Assembly: GCF_003324525.1 (NCBI RefSeq)
Contig: NZ_QGDC01000008.1
Span: 62,001-126,000 of the forward strand
Origin: Mucilaginibacter hurinus
GTDB taxonomy: Bacteria; Bacteroidota; Bacteroidia; Sphingobacteriales; Sphingobacteriaceae
DNA length: 64,000 nt
Reading direction: 5' to 3'
The notes under the pieces: generated by a model
Databases searched by the model: none
Seen by the model: only the letters and a program-made list of their open reading frames with translations
Told to the model about the DNA's origin: nothing
In this document: positions 17,333-27,665 of the stretch, one piece after another
How the letters are laid out: every line of letters begins with the position of its first letter
Position numbering within the stretch: position 1 is the stretch's first letter
Made by a program: the position numbers and the translations under genes

Positions 17333-17406
17333 TGATCCCGTTTGGATTCGAACCAAAGACCTACTGCTTAGAAGGCAGTTGCTCTATCCAGCTGAGCTAC
17401 GGGACC
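17333..17406 (-). tRNA. tRNA-Arg (anticodon TCT)
   Basis: Reverse-strand cloverleaf of 74 nt: acceptor GGTCCCG pairs with CGGGATC (one G-U), the anticodon arm ACTGC-CTTCTAA-GCAGT carries TCT, the D arm contains AGCTCAGCTGGATAGAGC and the T arm TTGG-TTCGAAT-CCAA. The discriminator is A and no CCA is encoded. Confidence 0.96.
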
Positions 17407-17438
17407 ATGCTAAAGGACGTATAATCCTTTTGCGGGTG

Positions 17439-17446
17439 CAAATATG
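17439..17446 (-). promoter_or_regulatory. -7 box for tRNA-Arg
   Basis: Read leftward, CATATTTG matches all but one base of TAnnTTTG and lies 33 bp upstream of the tRNA. A TTG-containing -33 region (TTGCCATCTTG) precedes it. Confidence 0.45.
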
Positions 17447-17559
17447 CTAAAATTGTGTCAAGATGGCAACTTTGATAACGAGCGAAGTAATTAAATTAAA
17501 CCTATCTGCCGGTCATTCCGTAAAAGTTGATACCATTAAGTTAAACTTATTAGTTATAA

Positions 17560-20274
17560 ATGAATTGTCTGACGCGTATTTGCTGTATTTTTTCAATTAA
17601 TTTATCTAAAGCATCTATACTCATAATTTTATTACTTTTCTACAACCGCGATACGTACGCTCAAACAGTTATTAAAGGTACAGTTGAGAACGAAAGCGGC
17701 ATCAGGCTTCCGGGAGTTAGCATTTCTGTAAAAGACGGCGATGCTGCAACTTCCACAGATAACAGTGGTAATTTCGTATTGCAACTCAAACAGCTTTTTC
17801 CCCTTCGGCTCATGGTTTCATTTACAGGCTATCAAACTAAGGAAGTCGTGGTTCCAAACGATGAAACAGCTTTAAAAATAGTTTTGACGCCTCAATCGCA
17901 GAATCTGGAAGAGGTGGTTATATCTGCATCACGCCGGCCCGAAAAAATACAGGAGGCACCTGTTGCCATAAGCGTCATCGGGTCGAAAAAGATATTAAAT
18001 GATGTTGTAGGCAACCCGTTTCTTTCGCTACGAAATTTAACAGGTGTTGATGTAGGGCAAGCCGGTGTAAACAGCGGAATGATCACTTTAAGGGGAAGTT
18101 CCACCGTGTTTCAGACAGAAACATTTGTAATGCTTGACTATCGTAACTTGGTACTGCCCGGCCTGGGTACGCTTGGGTACAGTCAGCAGCCAATAGATGC
18201 TATAGACCTTTCCCGGGTTGAAGTGATCAAAGGTCCTGGCTCGGCATTATATGGCCCGGGAGTTGAAGCAGGTATCGTCCATTTCATCTCGAAGAGCCCT
18301 ATAGACTATCCGGGTACTACCGTAAGCATTGCCGGGGGCTCGCGCAGTGCTTTTGAAACAGCTGTCCGGGTAGCAAATACCAACCGGGCAAAAAACCTGG
18401 GATATAAAATTTTAGGCTATTACCGCACAGCGCAGGACTGGCCGCTGCGACCGGATAACCCGGTTGACGCCGCACATTTAGCCCTTTATAAAAAAGCCGT
18501 GATAAGCAGCTTAACCGGAGATACTATTTTTAAAAAGATACCCGATTACCGCACAGAATCTTACGGCATTACCGGAACGTTAGAGTATAAACCTGGGCTG
18601 AACACCACCATAACAGGCGTGGGTGGCTACTCCACCGCGAAGTATATTTACCGCACAGCGCAGGGCGAAGGCTATGCAAAGGCACCACGCACATTCACGC
18701 AGTTAAGGCTACAATCGGGCGGCCTTTTTGCACAGGCCTTTTGGTCGTATTACGACGGAAGTGATGGGAATACCGGTTTATACACCACAGGTTTCTCTAC
18801 CATAACCAAATCACACCAGCTTGAAGGGCAGGTACAATACAGCTTTTCGGCATTGAATAATAGGATGAAACTTACCGCAGGATCAGACTACCGGTCGAAC
18901 ACGGTTGACACAAAGGGTACTGTAAGCGGCAGGTATGAAAATGACGACAAGGTGCTTATAGCAGGCGCTTACCTGCAAACAGACACGCGTATTGTTGATA
19001 AGCTAAACTTTGTAGCAGCAGGCAGGATTGACAGGTTTACCGCACTTAGCGCAACTTCTTTTTCGCCAAGGCTTGGCCTGGTGTATAAAGCGGCGCCTGA
19101 GCATTCCTTTAGGGCCACTTTTAACCACGCAGTAAGCTGCCCAACATCTATTAGTTTATTCAGCGATCTGGCTTTACTCAATGCCAATGCCTATTCGGTA
19201 CATTTGTTGGCCGGGGCACAGCCGGTCACATTTAACAACCCAAAAACTACCAGCTTTTTACCCGGCAATACTGTATATGATGGCGTAGGCCAGGCACTTG
19301 CACCTGTATACGCGGTTTTAACGGCCGGTATATCAAGTTCAGGCAATCTGCCCAAACCTTTAACGGATTATCTTGCCTCGCTTACTCCGGTTATCCCCGG
19401 AGCGTCGGCTGGTGTTCAATCTATGCCGGTATTACCACGTGATAAATTAAGGTTGTCGTCGTCTAATATGTATGAGGCCGGTTATAAAGGGAGTTTCGCC
19501 AATAAGTTGAATATTACGTTAGACCTTTACTACAATGTGCGTAAAAATATGCTCTCGGCACCTGTTACGGCAACACCGCTTGTGGTACAAACAACTTTAG
19601 GGGCAGATATGGCTACCGCTGTGGCGGCCACGGTTAGCGCGGATGAGCTTGCAAAATACGGCCTTACGCCAGGTCAACTCGCTTCAATTTACCAGGATGC
19701 TGCTACCTCACTTGCAATTAATGCCAACGGCGGCTACGTTCCGCTAGGTGTCATCCGGTCAGATCAGGCACCGCTCACCAATCGGCCTACTGTCGACCTC
19801 TCCTATTATAATTTAAGGCAGATAAGGTACGCAGGTATAGACGCTGGTGCTGAATACCTGTTTAATAATTATATATCGGTGTATGGCTCGGTAAGCTGGC
19901 TGAGTAAAACGTTGTTTAAAAACGTACCTGTTGGCGAGCAGGCCAATGCCCCCGTAACAAATTTTTCCCTTAATGTCCCCTCTACTAAAATTAAGGGCGG
20001 CATCGGTTATCAGCCAAGCTCCGGCTTTACCGGTTCAGTGGCTGTTCGGTATCAAAACAAATGGGAGGCGATAAACGGAGCATTATTTACCGGCCCTGTT
20101 GATGCTTGCACTATGGCCGATTTAAGCATAGGCTATGGTTTTAAAAATGGATTAAAAATTAATGCTACGTGTACAAACTTATTTAACGAAGACTATCGTT
20201 TTATTTACGGCGCGCCGATAATAGGCCACCAATTAATGGTGAGAACGGTTTATAATTTTGGCACCGGCAATTAG
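17560..20274 (+). CDS. TonB-dependent receptor with carboxypeptidase-like regulatory domain
   Basis: A 904-residue outer-membrane importer. After a signal peptide (about 1-35) comes a carboxypeptidase-D-like domain (VIKGTVENESGIRLPGVSIS). A plug follows with LEEVVISASRRPEKIQEAP and VEVIKGPGSALYGPGVEAGI, then a barrel ending in an aromatic-rich strand (QLMVRTVYNFG). The barrel has two long inserts, around residues 540-640 and 690-740, probably large surface loops. There is no SusD partner, so it is not a classical SusCD glycan importer. A hybrid histidine kinase follows within 22 bp. The ligand is unknown; an oligopeptide or a small chelate are options. Confidence 0.92.
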   Translation: MNCLTRICCIFSINLSKASILIILLLFYNRDTYAQTVIKGTVENESGIRLPGVSISVKDGDAATSTDNSGNFVLQLKQLFPLRLMVSFTGYQTKEVVVPNDETALKIVLTPQSQNLEEVVISASRRPEKIQEAPVAISVIGSKKILNDVVGNPFLSLRNLTGVDVGQAGVNSGMITLRGSSTVFQTETFVMLDYRNLVLPGLGTLGYSQQPIDAIDLSRVEVIKGPGSALYGPGVEAGIVHFISKSPIDYPGTTVSIAGGSRSAFETAVRVANTNRAKNLGYKILGYYRTAQDWPLRPDNPVDAAHLALYKKAVISSLTGDTIFKKIPDYRTESYGITGTLEYKPGLNTTITGVGGYSTAKYIYRTAQGEGYAKAPRTFTQLRLQSGGLFAQAFWSYYDGSDGNTGLYTTGFSTITKSHQLEGQVQYSFSALNNRMKLTAGSDYRSNTVDTKGTVSGRYENDDKVLIAGAYLQTDTRIVDKLNFVAAGRIDRFTALSATSFSPRLGLVYKAAPEHSFRATFNHAVSCPTSISLFSDLALLNANAYSVHLLAGAQPVTFNNPKTTSFLPGNTVYDGVGQALAPVYAVLTAGISSSGNLPKPLTDYLASLTPVIPGASAGVQSMPVLPRDKLRLSSSNMYEAGYKGSFANKLNITLDLYYNVRKNMLSAPVTATPLVVQTTLGADMATAVAATVSADELAKYGLTPGQLASIYQDAATSLAINANGGYVPLGVIRSDQAPLTNRPTVDLSYYNLRQIRYAGIDAGAEYLFNNYISVYGSVSWLSKTLFKNVPVGEQANAPVTNFSLNVPSTKIKGGIGYQPSSGFTGSVAVRYQNKWEAINGALFTGPVDACTMADLSIGYGFKNGLKINATCTNLFNEDYRFIYGAPIIGHQLMVRTVYNFGTGN

Positions 20275-20296
20275 TGGCTGAATAAGATTATTGAAG

Positions 20297-22747
20297 ATGG
20301 GGAATACTGAATTGATTTATAAGGCTCTTGCCGAGCGCAACACCGAACTTTTAACGCTGCTGGATAAAGACGGGAAATTTATAATGGCCGGTACGGCCAG
20401 CTTTAATCTGTTACAATATCAGCCAGAAGAAATCATCGGGCGGAATATTTCCTGCTTTGTGCACCCGGTTGAAAGAATTGAGTTTGATGAATTGTTAAAC
20501 AACTTAAAACCCGGCGAAGCCAAAACAATTGAACACCGCTTTATAAAAGCGAACGGCGACTGGCTATGGATGGAAACCCTGGCCGTTAATTATCTTGACC
20601 GTGCGGATATCAATGGTATAGCGCTGACATCAAAAGATATATCTGAGCGCAAGGCTAAATACTTTGAACTTGAGCATGCCATGCTTAAGTATAAAGCCAT
20701 TTTTGACAACAACCCTGACATGGTTTATTACCAGGATACGGAGGGTTACGTAAGGGACGTGAATGATGTTTCGGCTCAGCTATATGGTTTGCCAAAAGAC
20801 CAGGTAGTTGGACAGCATTATTCTTATTTTATTCCCACACAAAATAAAGACATTTCTGATAGGCATTTAAAGATTGCGCTGCAGGGCATCCCGGCTAAAT
20901 TCGAGCAAACCTTATTTATGCCAAGTATCGGACTAACTTACTATATAGATGTTTCTAAAATCCCCGTAATATTAAACGACAAGGTAGTAGGCGTACATAC
21001 CATCTCAAAAGACATTACTGCAGCAAAAAATGCACAGGAAATCATCAAGCGGCAATCAGAGGAATTGCATACGCTTAACGAAGAACTACAGGCCCAGGCC
21101 GAGGAACTGCAAACCGTAAACGAAGAATTGCAGTCGCAATCAGACGAGTTAATGGCGCAGGCTGATTATTTGAGAGAACTGAACATACAATTACTAAAGG
21201 AACGAGAAAAAGCCGACCAGGCGAACCAGGCGAAAAGCACCTTTTTGGCTATCATGAGCCATGAAATACGCACACCTATGAACGGTGTACTGGGAATGAC
21301 GGCTCTGCTTTGTGAGACACAACTTGATGCAGAGCAGCGCGAATATGCAGAAACTATCAGGAACAGTGGTGAAGCCTTGCTGAATGTGATTAACGATATT
21401 CTTGATTTTTCAAAAATCGAATCAGGAAATATGGAGATAGACCCGCATGTATTCAGTTTGCGGCAATGTGTTGAAGAGGTGCTGGACGTATTTTCGGTAA
21501 AAGCGGCACAGCAAAAAATAGAGCTGATACACCAGATAGGCCCGGGCATACCCGCCTACCTTTACGCGGACGGTTTGAGGTTGCGCCAGGTGCTTATAAA
21601 CCTGGTGGGTAACGCGCTAAAATTTACGCAAAAGGGTGAGGTATTCATCGGCATTAGCCTGGCCAGACGGGCTGGAGAGGAATTGGAGCTCAGCTTTGAT
21701 GTGCGTGATACCGGCATCGGGATACCTGAAGACAAACTTTCCACATTGTTTAAAGCTTTTTCGCAGGTCGACTCATCTACAACCCGCAAGTACGGGGGCA
21801 CCGGTTTAGGGCTAATTATCAGCGAGCGCCTGGTTGAATTAATGCATGGCAGTATAAAGGTTAAAAGTAAAATGGGTGAGGGAACTGTTTTTTCATTCAG
21901 CATTAAATGCACCGAGGCAGTAAATCCCGAACAGACTTTTGAATCGGGGATTAGCGGCTTCGACGATAAAAAAGTGCTGGTGATAGATGACAACCACACC
22001 AACCTTAAAATCTTGAAGATTCAATTGGAGCAATGGAAGCTGAAGCCTGTTTTAGCGTCATCGGGCAGGGAAGCGCTTGAAATAATTAATCGCGAAAAGG
22101 ATTTTGACCTGGTAATATCAGATATGCAAATGCCCGAAATGGATGGCGTACAGGTATGTACCCGTATAAAAGAGTTAAATAATGCCATCCCTATTCTCCT
22201 CTTGAGTTCCATTGGCGATGAAACCAAGAAGAAATATGGCCATTTATTTACCTCTATATTGACTAAACCCATTAAACAGCAGCTGTTATACAAAAAGATT
22301 CAGATTGCCTTTAACCAGGACATAAGCGTTACCGCTGATAAGGAGACTTATAAATCAGATAAATTATCGCCTGACTTTGCCCGGTTATACCCCGTAAAAA
22401 TATTGGTTGCCGAAGATAACATGATAAACCAGAAGCTGATATTAAGAATACTGAGCTTATTAGGATACATCCCTGCTTTGGTTGAAAATGGGAAGGACGT
22501 TATAAGAGCGCTCAATCAGGATTATTTTGACCTGGTACTGATGGACGTGCAAATGCCTGAGATGGATGGCATTGAGGCTACACGTGTAATAAGGCAGAGT
22601 TTTGAAAAGCAACCTGTTATAGTGGCCATGACAGCGAACGCTATGAGCGAAGATAAAGAAGACTGCCTTGCTGCAGGAATGGATGACTATCTATCGAAAC
22701 CTATAAACCTTGGCGAATTAAAAAACTTATTGGAAAAATACGCTTAG
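20297..22747 (+). CDS. PAS-domain hybrid histidine kinase with two receiver domains
   Basis: A soluble 816-residue signalling protein without membrane segments. Domains in order: PAS (about 5-120), PAS with PAC (about 125-245), a Glu/Gln-rich coiled coil (about 250-310), HisKA with phospho-acceptor His322 ([16 protein letters not shown]), HATPase ([38 protein letters not shown]), receiver 1 (about 560-680, [12 protein letters not shown]) and receiver 2 (about 700-816, [13 protein letters not shown]). The ATG at 20297 is preferred over a TTG 6 bp earlier. It lies 22 bp behind a TonB-dependent receptor gene and is probably cotranscribed. No output regulator is adjacent, so phosphate must go to a distant protein. 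Confidence 0.94.
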   Translation: MGNTELIYKALAERNTELLTLLDKDGKFIMAGTASFNLLQYQPEEIIGRNISCFVHPVERIEFDELLNNLKPGEAKTIEHRFIKANGDWLWMETLAVNYLDRADINGIALTSKDISERKAKYFELEHAMLKYKAIFDNNPDMVYYQDTEGYVRDVNDVSAQLYGLPKDQVVGQHYSYFIPTQNKDISDRHLKIALQGIPAKFEQTLFMPSIGLTYYIDVSKIPVILNDKVVGVHTISKDITAAKNAQEIIKRQSEELHTLNEELQAQAEELQTVNEELQSQSDELMAQADYLRELNIQLLKEREKADQANQAKSTFLAIMSHEIRTPMNGVLGMTALLCETQLDAEQREYAETIRNSGEALLNVINDILDFSKIESGNMEIDPHVFSLRQCVEEVLDVFSVKAAQQKIELIHQIGPGIPAYLYADGLRLRQVLINLVGNALKFTQKGEVFIGISLARRAGEELELSFDVRDTGIGIPEDKLSTLFKAFSQVDSSTTRKYGGTGLGLIISERLVELMHGSIKVKSKMGEGTVFSFSIKCTEAVNPEQTFESGISGFDDKKVLVIDDNHTNLKILKIQLEQWKLKPVLASSGREALEIINREKDFDLVISDMQMPEMDGVQVCTRIKELNNAIPILLLSSIGDETKKKYGHLFTSILTKPIKQQLLYKKIQIAFNQDISVTADKETYKSDKLSPDFARLYPVKILVAEDNMINQKLILRILSLLGYIPALVENGKDVIRALNQDYFDLVLMDVQMPEMDGIEATRVIRQSFEKQPVIVAMTANAMSEDKEDCLAAGMDDYLSKPINLGELKNLLEKYA

Positions 22748-22843
22748 ATAGCGTTACTGTATAGCGGCACGGGACAATCATGCCCGACTAATAAATTATA
22801 AACACCTGCCGTAAGAGCTCTTTCACGAATAACATAAACAGCT

Positions 22844-22925
22844 AAAAAATAAAAGTCCCCGCACACTCGCTGCTTGGGGACTTTCAACCTAAACCTTATC
22901 ACATTAGTAAGAAGAATCTTACAGG
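22844..22925 (-). ncRNA. Candidate small RNA, about 80 nt
   Basis: On the minus strand an exact TAnnTTTG box (TACATTTG, 22928-22935) precedes a 6-bp hairpin GTAAGA-TTCT-TCTTAC (22907-22922). A short single-stranded stretch follows, then a 9-bp terminator stem (GAAAGTCCCC-type half at 22876-22884 with its complement at 22852-22860) and a T tract ending near 22844. There is no reading frame. The unit lies in a 456-bp gap between a rightward kinase gene and a leftward lipid kinase gene, more than 270 bp from the latter's stop, so it is unlikely to be only that gene's terminator. No known RNA family is recognised. Confidence 0.5.
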
Positions 22926-22935
22926 GGCAAATGTA

Positions 22936-23203
22936 TAATTTTAAGTGTAAATAATACACTATCTGAGCTCAAAATATCTTTAAATAACAATATTTTTACA
23001 CTTTGATGTTTAAACACATATTACAACCTTAAGGAATAAGCGAGTGCTGTGTTTTAGAATTTTTCTTACGGGCTTATTATAAACTTTTGAGCTACAATAG
23101 TTAAATGTCAGAATAAAAAATATTCTGGGTTGATAAAAGGTGTAGTGAGAGGATTGAATTTAAAAAAATCAGGGCTTTCACGAGGCGCCAGAGATACGGG
23201 CTG
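22936..23203. other. AT-rich intergenic stretch without recognisable content
   Basis: Apart from the promoter of the candidate small RNA at its left end, I see no gene, strong hairpin or repeat in this stretch between the small RNA and the lipid kinase stop codon. Confidence 0.5.
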
Positions 23204-24100
23204 CTACCTTACCAGAAAACTAAGCGCGCCGGCATGTACTTTTATATCGGTTTGCACCGGATGGTCTATCTCTATTAACTCATCATCGGCATGCATAAGT
23301 CTCCCATCCCATTTAAATTTTATCTCCTGCCCCGTTAAGGTTTGGTACGGATACGGCGGACAATCAACAGCGTTACAAAGATGGAGTAAATGATCAGCAA
23401 ACTTGTGGCGCTGGTTTTCAGGCAATAATATAATTTCAAACAGACCGTCGCCCGGGTCAGCATTAGGGGCCAGTACCAGGTTTGGCCCAAGCGAGCGGAT
23501 ATTCATTACTTCGGCGAGTATAAAATTACCGCTATGATTAACACCGTCTATCACCAGATGGCAATATTTCGCCTCGTAGTTAAGCACAATGTCACGCAGC
23601 ATCTTTAGCGCCATCATAATCTCTTTCTCAGGCGTATCCATCAACTTTTGTTTATCTATCTTTTTTATGTCATGCATCAGTTTCGGAAATATGCCGAAAC
23701 CAAAACCTTCAATAAAAAAATTCGCATCAGGCAAACCGCTTATAACCCCTACGTCCATAGCCTGAACTTTCTTTTGGTGCCACGACTGTACTGTGGGCTC
23801 CATTGCCTTATCAATTTGCAGGGTTTTAGCAATATTGTTGGCAGTGCCCGCAGGCAACAGGCCGATATCTAACCGCCAGCCAACGGTTGTTAATAAAACT
23901 TTTGCTACTTTACGTATGGTGCCGTCACCGCCCACTATTACCACCAAATCTGCGTCCTCGGGTATTTCTTCCCACCCCTCCTCTTTTAAAGACGCGTAAT
24001 TACATTCAAAACCACCCTGTTCAATTACCGCAATTAGTTTTTCTTCTGAGTGATCTTTGTCTCCTGCTTTCGGATTGTGTAGTAACGCGGCTATCGGCAT
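23204..24100 (-). CDS. Diacylglycerol/lipid kinase family protein
   Basis: A 298-residue cytoplasmic protein of the diacylglycerol kinase catalytic-domain family (YegS/DgkB type). The nucleotide-binding motif is LVVIVGGDGTIRKVAKVLL, followed by LLPAGTANNIAKTL, which is typical for the family. The C-terminal domain is beta-rich with LAPNADPGDGLFEIILL. It would phosphorylate a lipid or a related alcohol; the exact substrate is not predictable. The gene is divergent from surE with 82 bp between their starts. Confidence 0.92.
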   Translation of the reverse strand: MPIAALLHNPKAGDKDHSEEKLIAVIEQGGFECNYASLKEEGWEEIPEDADLVVIVGGDGTIRKVAKVLLTTVGWRLDIGLLPAGTANNIAKTLQIDKAMEPTVQSWHQKKVQAMDVGVISGLPDANFFIEGFGFGIFPKLMHDIKKIDKQKLMDTPEKEIMMALKMLRDIVLNYEAKYCHLVIDGVNHSGNFILAEVMNIRSLGPNLVLAPNADPGDGLFEIILLPENQRHKFADHLLHLCNAVDCPPYPYQTLTGQEIKFKWDGRLMHADDELIEIDHPVQTDIKVHAGALSFLVR

Positions 24101-24182
24101 ATATAATCTTTACAAATACAATCAATTAAAACATACTTTTTGTTTTGGGGTTGAAATAATAGTATACATAATATTATCAGCT

Positions 24183-24929
24183 ATGAGGATATTGATCACA
24201 AATGACGACGGCATATATAGCCCGGGCATAGCCGCACTGGCACGTATCGCATCACGTTTTGGCGAAGTAAGAGTGGTTGCGCCTGATGTAGAACAATCAT
24301 CTATGGGCCATGCGGTTACGCATTCGAGACCGCTAAGCTATAAAAAATCGCCTATTGAATTTCAGGGTATTGACGCTTACCGTGTCAACGGCACTCCTGC
24401 CGACTGTGTAGCGTTAGGCACACATTTATGGGCTAAAACAGATGTAGTACTCTCGGGGATTAATATGGGACCAAACCTGGGCAACTCAATGTGGCACTCG
24501 GGTACACTCGCGGCTGCTAAACAAGCCGTATTGTTTGGTATAAAAGGCATAGCATTAAGTACGCCGGTTGGAAAAACAGAGCCCGACTTTAATGCCTTAG
24601 AACCTTACATTGAAAAAACACTTGCGTTACTATTAAAAGACACTTCTTTATCACTTTATAATGTCAATTTCCCACCGACTCCGCAAGATATTATGTGGAC
24701 AAGGCAGTCGGTAAGGCTTTATGACGGGACAATTGTACCCGGCACAGATCCATTGGGACGAAAGCACTACTGGTTTACAGTAACACCATTGGAACCTGCT
24801 GAAGAAGGCACTGACCGTTGGGCAGTTGAAAACAACTATGTATCTGTTACGCCGCTACGGCTCGACCTGACAAATGAAGATGAACTGCGGAAAGTAAAAG
24901 AAGCGACGCCTACTCCGGCTGCGGTTTAA
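24183..24929 (+). CDS. surE: 5'/3'-nucleotidase SurE
   Basis: A 248-residue nucleotidase removing phosphate from nucleoside monophosphates. The start is ATG 24183, giving the universal SurE N-terminus MRILITNDDGIYSPGI with the metal-binding Asp pair; an upstream ATG would add 42 non-conserved residues. Further motifs are VAPDVEQSSMGHAVT, VNGTPADCV and LSGINMGPNLG with the metal-ligand Asn. Length is normal. The last 20 bp overlap the convergent membrane protein gene. Confidence 0.96.
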   Translation: MRILITNDDGIYSPGIAALARIASRFGEVRVVAPDVEQSSMGHAVTHSRPLSYKKSPIEFQGIDAYRVNGTPADCVALGTHLWAKTDVVLSGINMGPNLGNSMWHSGTLAAAKQAVLFGIKGIALSTPVGKTEPDFNALEPYIEKTLALLLKDTSLSLYNVNFPPTPQDIMWTRQSVRLYDGTIVPGTDPLGRKHYWFTVTPLEPAEEGTDRWAVENNYVSVTPLRLDLTNEDELRKVKEATPTPAAV

Positions 24930-26571
24930 TTTTAAAACCCGCCGAAACGGTATTACCACGTAATACAATATTGGGATCGGGGTATGGTGTACATGGCAAG
25001 CCGTGGTCAAAACACTGATCGCCGGGCAAAGGCTCGTATAACCGTATCCCATTTATCTTGTGTTCTAAAAAATAACTTCCAACCGGGTTGGGCAAAATAG
25101 CTGGTTTAACAACTACAGAATTTAAATGATACACCGAGTTTTTGATATATGACCTTGCCCTGCCCGTTTCGGCACAAAACAACAAGGCTATAAGTATATT
25201 TAAAATTAACACAGGCTTAAACGTTGCGGGTATACGCCATTTTACAGCTAACAATAGCACTGATATGCCTGCTACAATAAAAGCTAAACCGAACCTCAAC
25301 ACCGGCGCGGTTAAAACCCAAAATAAACTACCGGATAATGCTGTAATAACAATACAGGTGACGATGTAATTGGCTTTTAGACGATTAATAACCTGAAAAA
25401 CCAGCGATATTAACGGCAGCACTAAACCAGTGGTTATAAATGCCTGCTCATATACTTTCAACTGCATCCACCACAACGGAAACCAATCTGTTATGGCCAT
25501 GTGCGCCGATGCCGCATAAGCCGGGCCAGGGTTACGCGCCCAGCCGGTTACAGATTCGTGCTCGCCTGCCGCTTTGTCAAGAGGAACTTTCCAGTCGAAA
25601 CCAAAAAGGTCAAGTGACGGGAATGGATATATCAGCCAGCCCGATAAGATAACATTACGTGTAAGCCAGGGCAGCATGATCACTACGGGGATGAATAACA
25701 AGATACACCACTGCCTGGCACTGATTTTTACCCGGTACAACAGTAACAAAGGTAATAGCAACAACGGCAATACTGAAAGCTTAACCGTAACCACGTAGGC
25801 GGAAAGTATTAAAACCGGCAAATAGTTACCAAATGTAAAAGGACGGCCAGCCGTTGTTAAGCCTGCTGTATAAGCAAAAACAAATATGGTGAACACCAAT
25901 GATATAAAATCAGGACTTGGGGAGGTTAAATTACCGGTTAAAAGCAGTACCGTTAATAGCAGCATTACCATAAAAAACACTATGCCTGTAAGGCCTTGCT
26001 TAAAAAATATGCCGTAGATAGTATTTATGAACCATGGCACAACTATAACAAATACCGTAAAATTAATGCTGTAAATATGCTGGCTGAAAACGGATGATAA
26101 AGAGGTTAAGGCAAACAGGCTGAAAACGTTGGGGTTAAAGCCAAAGCGGCCGTGCAGATTAGCAAGACCGGGTATAGCCGGATACTCCTCTATCCATTTG
26201 ATAGCCTGCGTATGATAAAGTCCGGTATCATAATTATCGGGCGCATTTATGGCGATGAGTATAGCGGGGAAGATAAAAAGTAATGACAAGACAAGCTGAG
26301 TTGGCTTGTAAATCATGTTGTTTACCGCAGCCACCACATCTTTAATAACAAAACGGGCTATAACCGCCAATAATGCCAGCATAAAAAGCAATAGCAAGCC
26401 GTTAACCGGAAATAGCAGCGATGTAACTGACGTAAAGGTGTTAACGATAACCAGCCCTATCAGCATTCGCACGGCAAATGATGTATTGATTTTCAGCAAC
26501 CTGGTAACCAGGAAACCCAATCCGCAAAACAGTAACAGGGAAAGTAAACTTGATAAAAGCAGTGCAAGCAT
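24910..26571 (-). CDS. Large polytopic membrane protein, GT-C-like
   Basis: A 553-residue protein with about 12-14 hydrophobic segments and no cleavable signal. An extracytoplasmic loop near residue 110 contains NYDTGLYHTQAIKWIEEY, reminiscent of the acidic loop of GT-C glycosyltransferases; I associate it with an uncharacterised family labelled LIC_10190. The C-terminal tail is soluble and ends with a Pro/Cys-rich stretch. It may transfer sugars from lipid-linked donors at the outer face of the inner membrane, but this is inference. It stands alone. Confidence 0.75.
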   Translation of the reverse strand: MLALLLSSLLSLLLFCGLGFLVTRLLKINTSFAVRMLIGLVIVNTFTSVTSLLFPVNGLLLLFMLALLAVIARFVIKDVVAAVNNMIYKPTQLVLSLLFIFPAILIAINAPDNYDTGLYHTQAIKWIEEYPAIPGLANLHGRFGFNPNVFSLFALTSLSSVFSQHIYSINFTVFVIVVPWFINTIYGIFFKQGLTGIVFFMVMLLLTVLLLTGNLTSPSPDFISLVFTIFVFAYTAGLTTAGRPFTFGNYLPVLILSAYVVTVKLSVLPLLLLPLLLLYRVKISARQWCILLFIPVVIMLPWLTRNVILSGWLIYPFPSLDLFGFDWKVPLDKAAGEHESVTGWARNPGPAYAASAHMAITDWFPLWWMQLKVYEQAFITTGLVLPLISLVFQVINRLKANYIVTCIVITALSGSLFWVLTAPVLRFGLAFIVAGISVLLLAVKWRIPATFKPVLILNILIALLFCAETGRARSYIKNSVYHLNSVVVKPAILPNPVGSYFLEHKINGIRLYEPLPGDQCFDHGLPCTPYPDPNIVLRGNTVSAGFKIKPQPE

Positions 26572-26752
26572 ATTTTTCCGGGTAAATTACTGTGAAAGTT
26601 TATTTTTACAGGTGTCGGGTTGAAAACTAATTGATGTTAAAGTGCGCTGACAACGACGCGCTAAATATTCAAATAATAGATACTATATCCAATTTTTTAA
26701 AAAAAAATTGCCATTTAGGGCATAAAGTGTTCTTTTTACAACAAGTTAATCA

Positions 26753-26760
26753 TACTTTTA
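26753..26760 (+). promoter_or_regulatory. Probable -7 box of the BadF-type kinase gene
   Basis: TACTTTTA differs from TAnnTTTG only in the last base and lies 28 bp upstream of the ATG at 26789. The preceding 200 bp hold nothing else recognisable. Confidence 0.35.
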
Positions 26761-26788
26761 CCTCCAAATTAAAAAATAACCGAGTTCT

Positions 26789-27649
26789 ATGATAATTATT
26801 GCCGATGGTGGCTCTACCAAAACTAACTGGTGCCTTGTGAATGAGGAAGGCAAAAAAGTATACTTTAATACCGAAGGCTACAATCCCTTTTTTGTTAGCA
26901 GGGAATATGTTATACAATCATTGCGCGAACACTTGCCTACCGATTTACCGGTAGATAAAATAACTGAAGTAAATTACTACGGTGCCGGGTGCTCCACCGA
27001 AGAAAAACGCAACCAGCTTAAAGGATCGATGGAAGCAGTATTTACTACCGCTAAAATTAACATAGGACATGATTTGCTTGCCGCGGCAAGGGCACTACTA
27101 GGTCATACCGAAGGCTTTGCGGCTATTTTAGGTACAGGAATGAACACTTGTACTTATGACGGCAAAAACATACTTCAAAACATTGATTCAGGCGCCTATA
27201 TTCTTGGCGACGAAGGCAGTGGCTGCCACATAGGCAAAAAACTGCTTACCGACTATATACGCGGTTACATGCCTGAAGCTGTACGTAAAAACTTTTGGGA
27301 TACCTTTAAGCTTACGCCTGACGATGTAAACGAAGAAGTATACACAAAGCCCCTGGCCAACCGTTTTTGCGCCAGTTTTAGCAAGTTTGTGTACGATAAC
27401 AACGTACACCTGGAGTATTCACGTAACCTGGTGCGTACATCATTTGAAGATTTTTTTAATAATGTAGTAACTCACTACCCTGAGTACAAAAAATATACTT
27501 TTAACTGCATCGGCTCAGTTGGATACAACTTTCGTAACGTACTCGAAGAAGTTGTTACCGAAAACGGCATGACTGTAGGAAAAATCATCCGCTCGCCTAT
27601 AGATGACCTGGTGAAGTTTCACCTTGAGCTTGCGCCAAGCCAGCTGTAA
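26789..27649 (+). CDS. BadF/BadG/BcrA/BcrD-type ATPase, probable N-acetylglucosamine kinase
   Basis: A 286-residue member of the ASKHA (sugar kinase/Hsp70/actin) fold. The phosphate-1 motif is intact (IIADGGSTKTNW), as are the phosphate-2 region (FAAILGTGMNTCTYDG) and the hinge with YILGDEGSGCHIGKKLL. The likely reaction is ATP-dependent phosphorylation of an amino sugar such as GlcNAc, by analogy with family members. It is a single-gene unit with its own promoter and terminator. A diverged paralogue with a lost phosphate-1 motif lies at 33108-33956 between pfkA and gapA. Confidence 0.85.
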   Translation: MIIIADGGSTKTNWCLVNEEGKKVYFNTEGYNPFFVSREYVIQSLREHLPTDLPVDKITEVNYYGAGCSTEEKRNQLKGSMEAVFTTAKINIGHDLLAAARALLGHTEGFAAILGTGMNTCTYDGKNILQNIDSGAYILGDEGSGCHIGKKLLTDYIRGYMPEAVRKNFWDTFKLTPDDVNEEVYTKPLANRFCASFSKFVYDNNVHLEYSRNLVRTSFEDFFNNVVTHYPEYKKYTFNCIGSVGYNFRNVLEEVVTENGMTVGKIIRSPIDDLVKFHLELAPSQL

Positions 27650-27665
27650 GTTGACTTATTATTAT

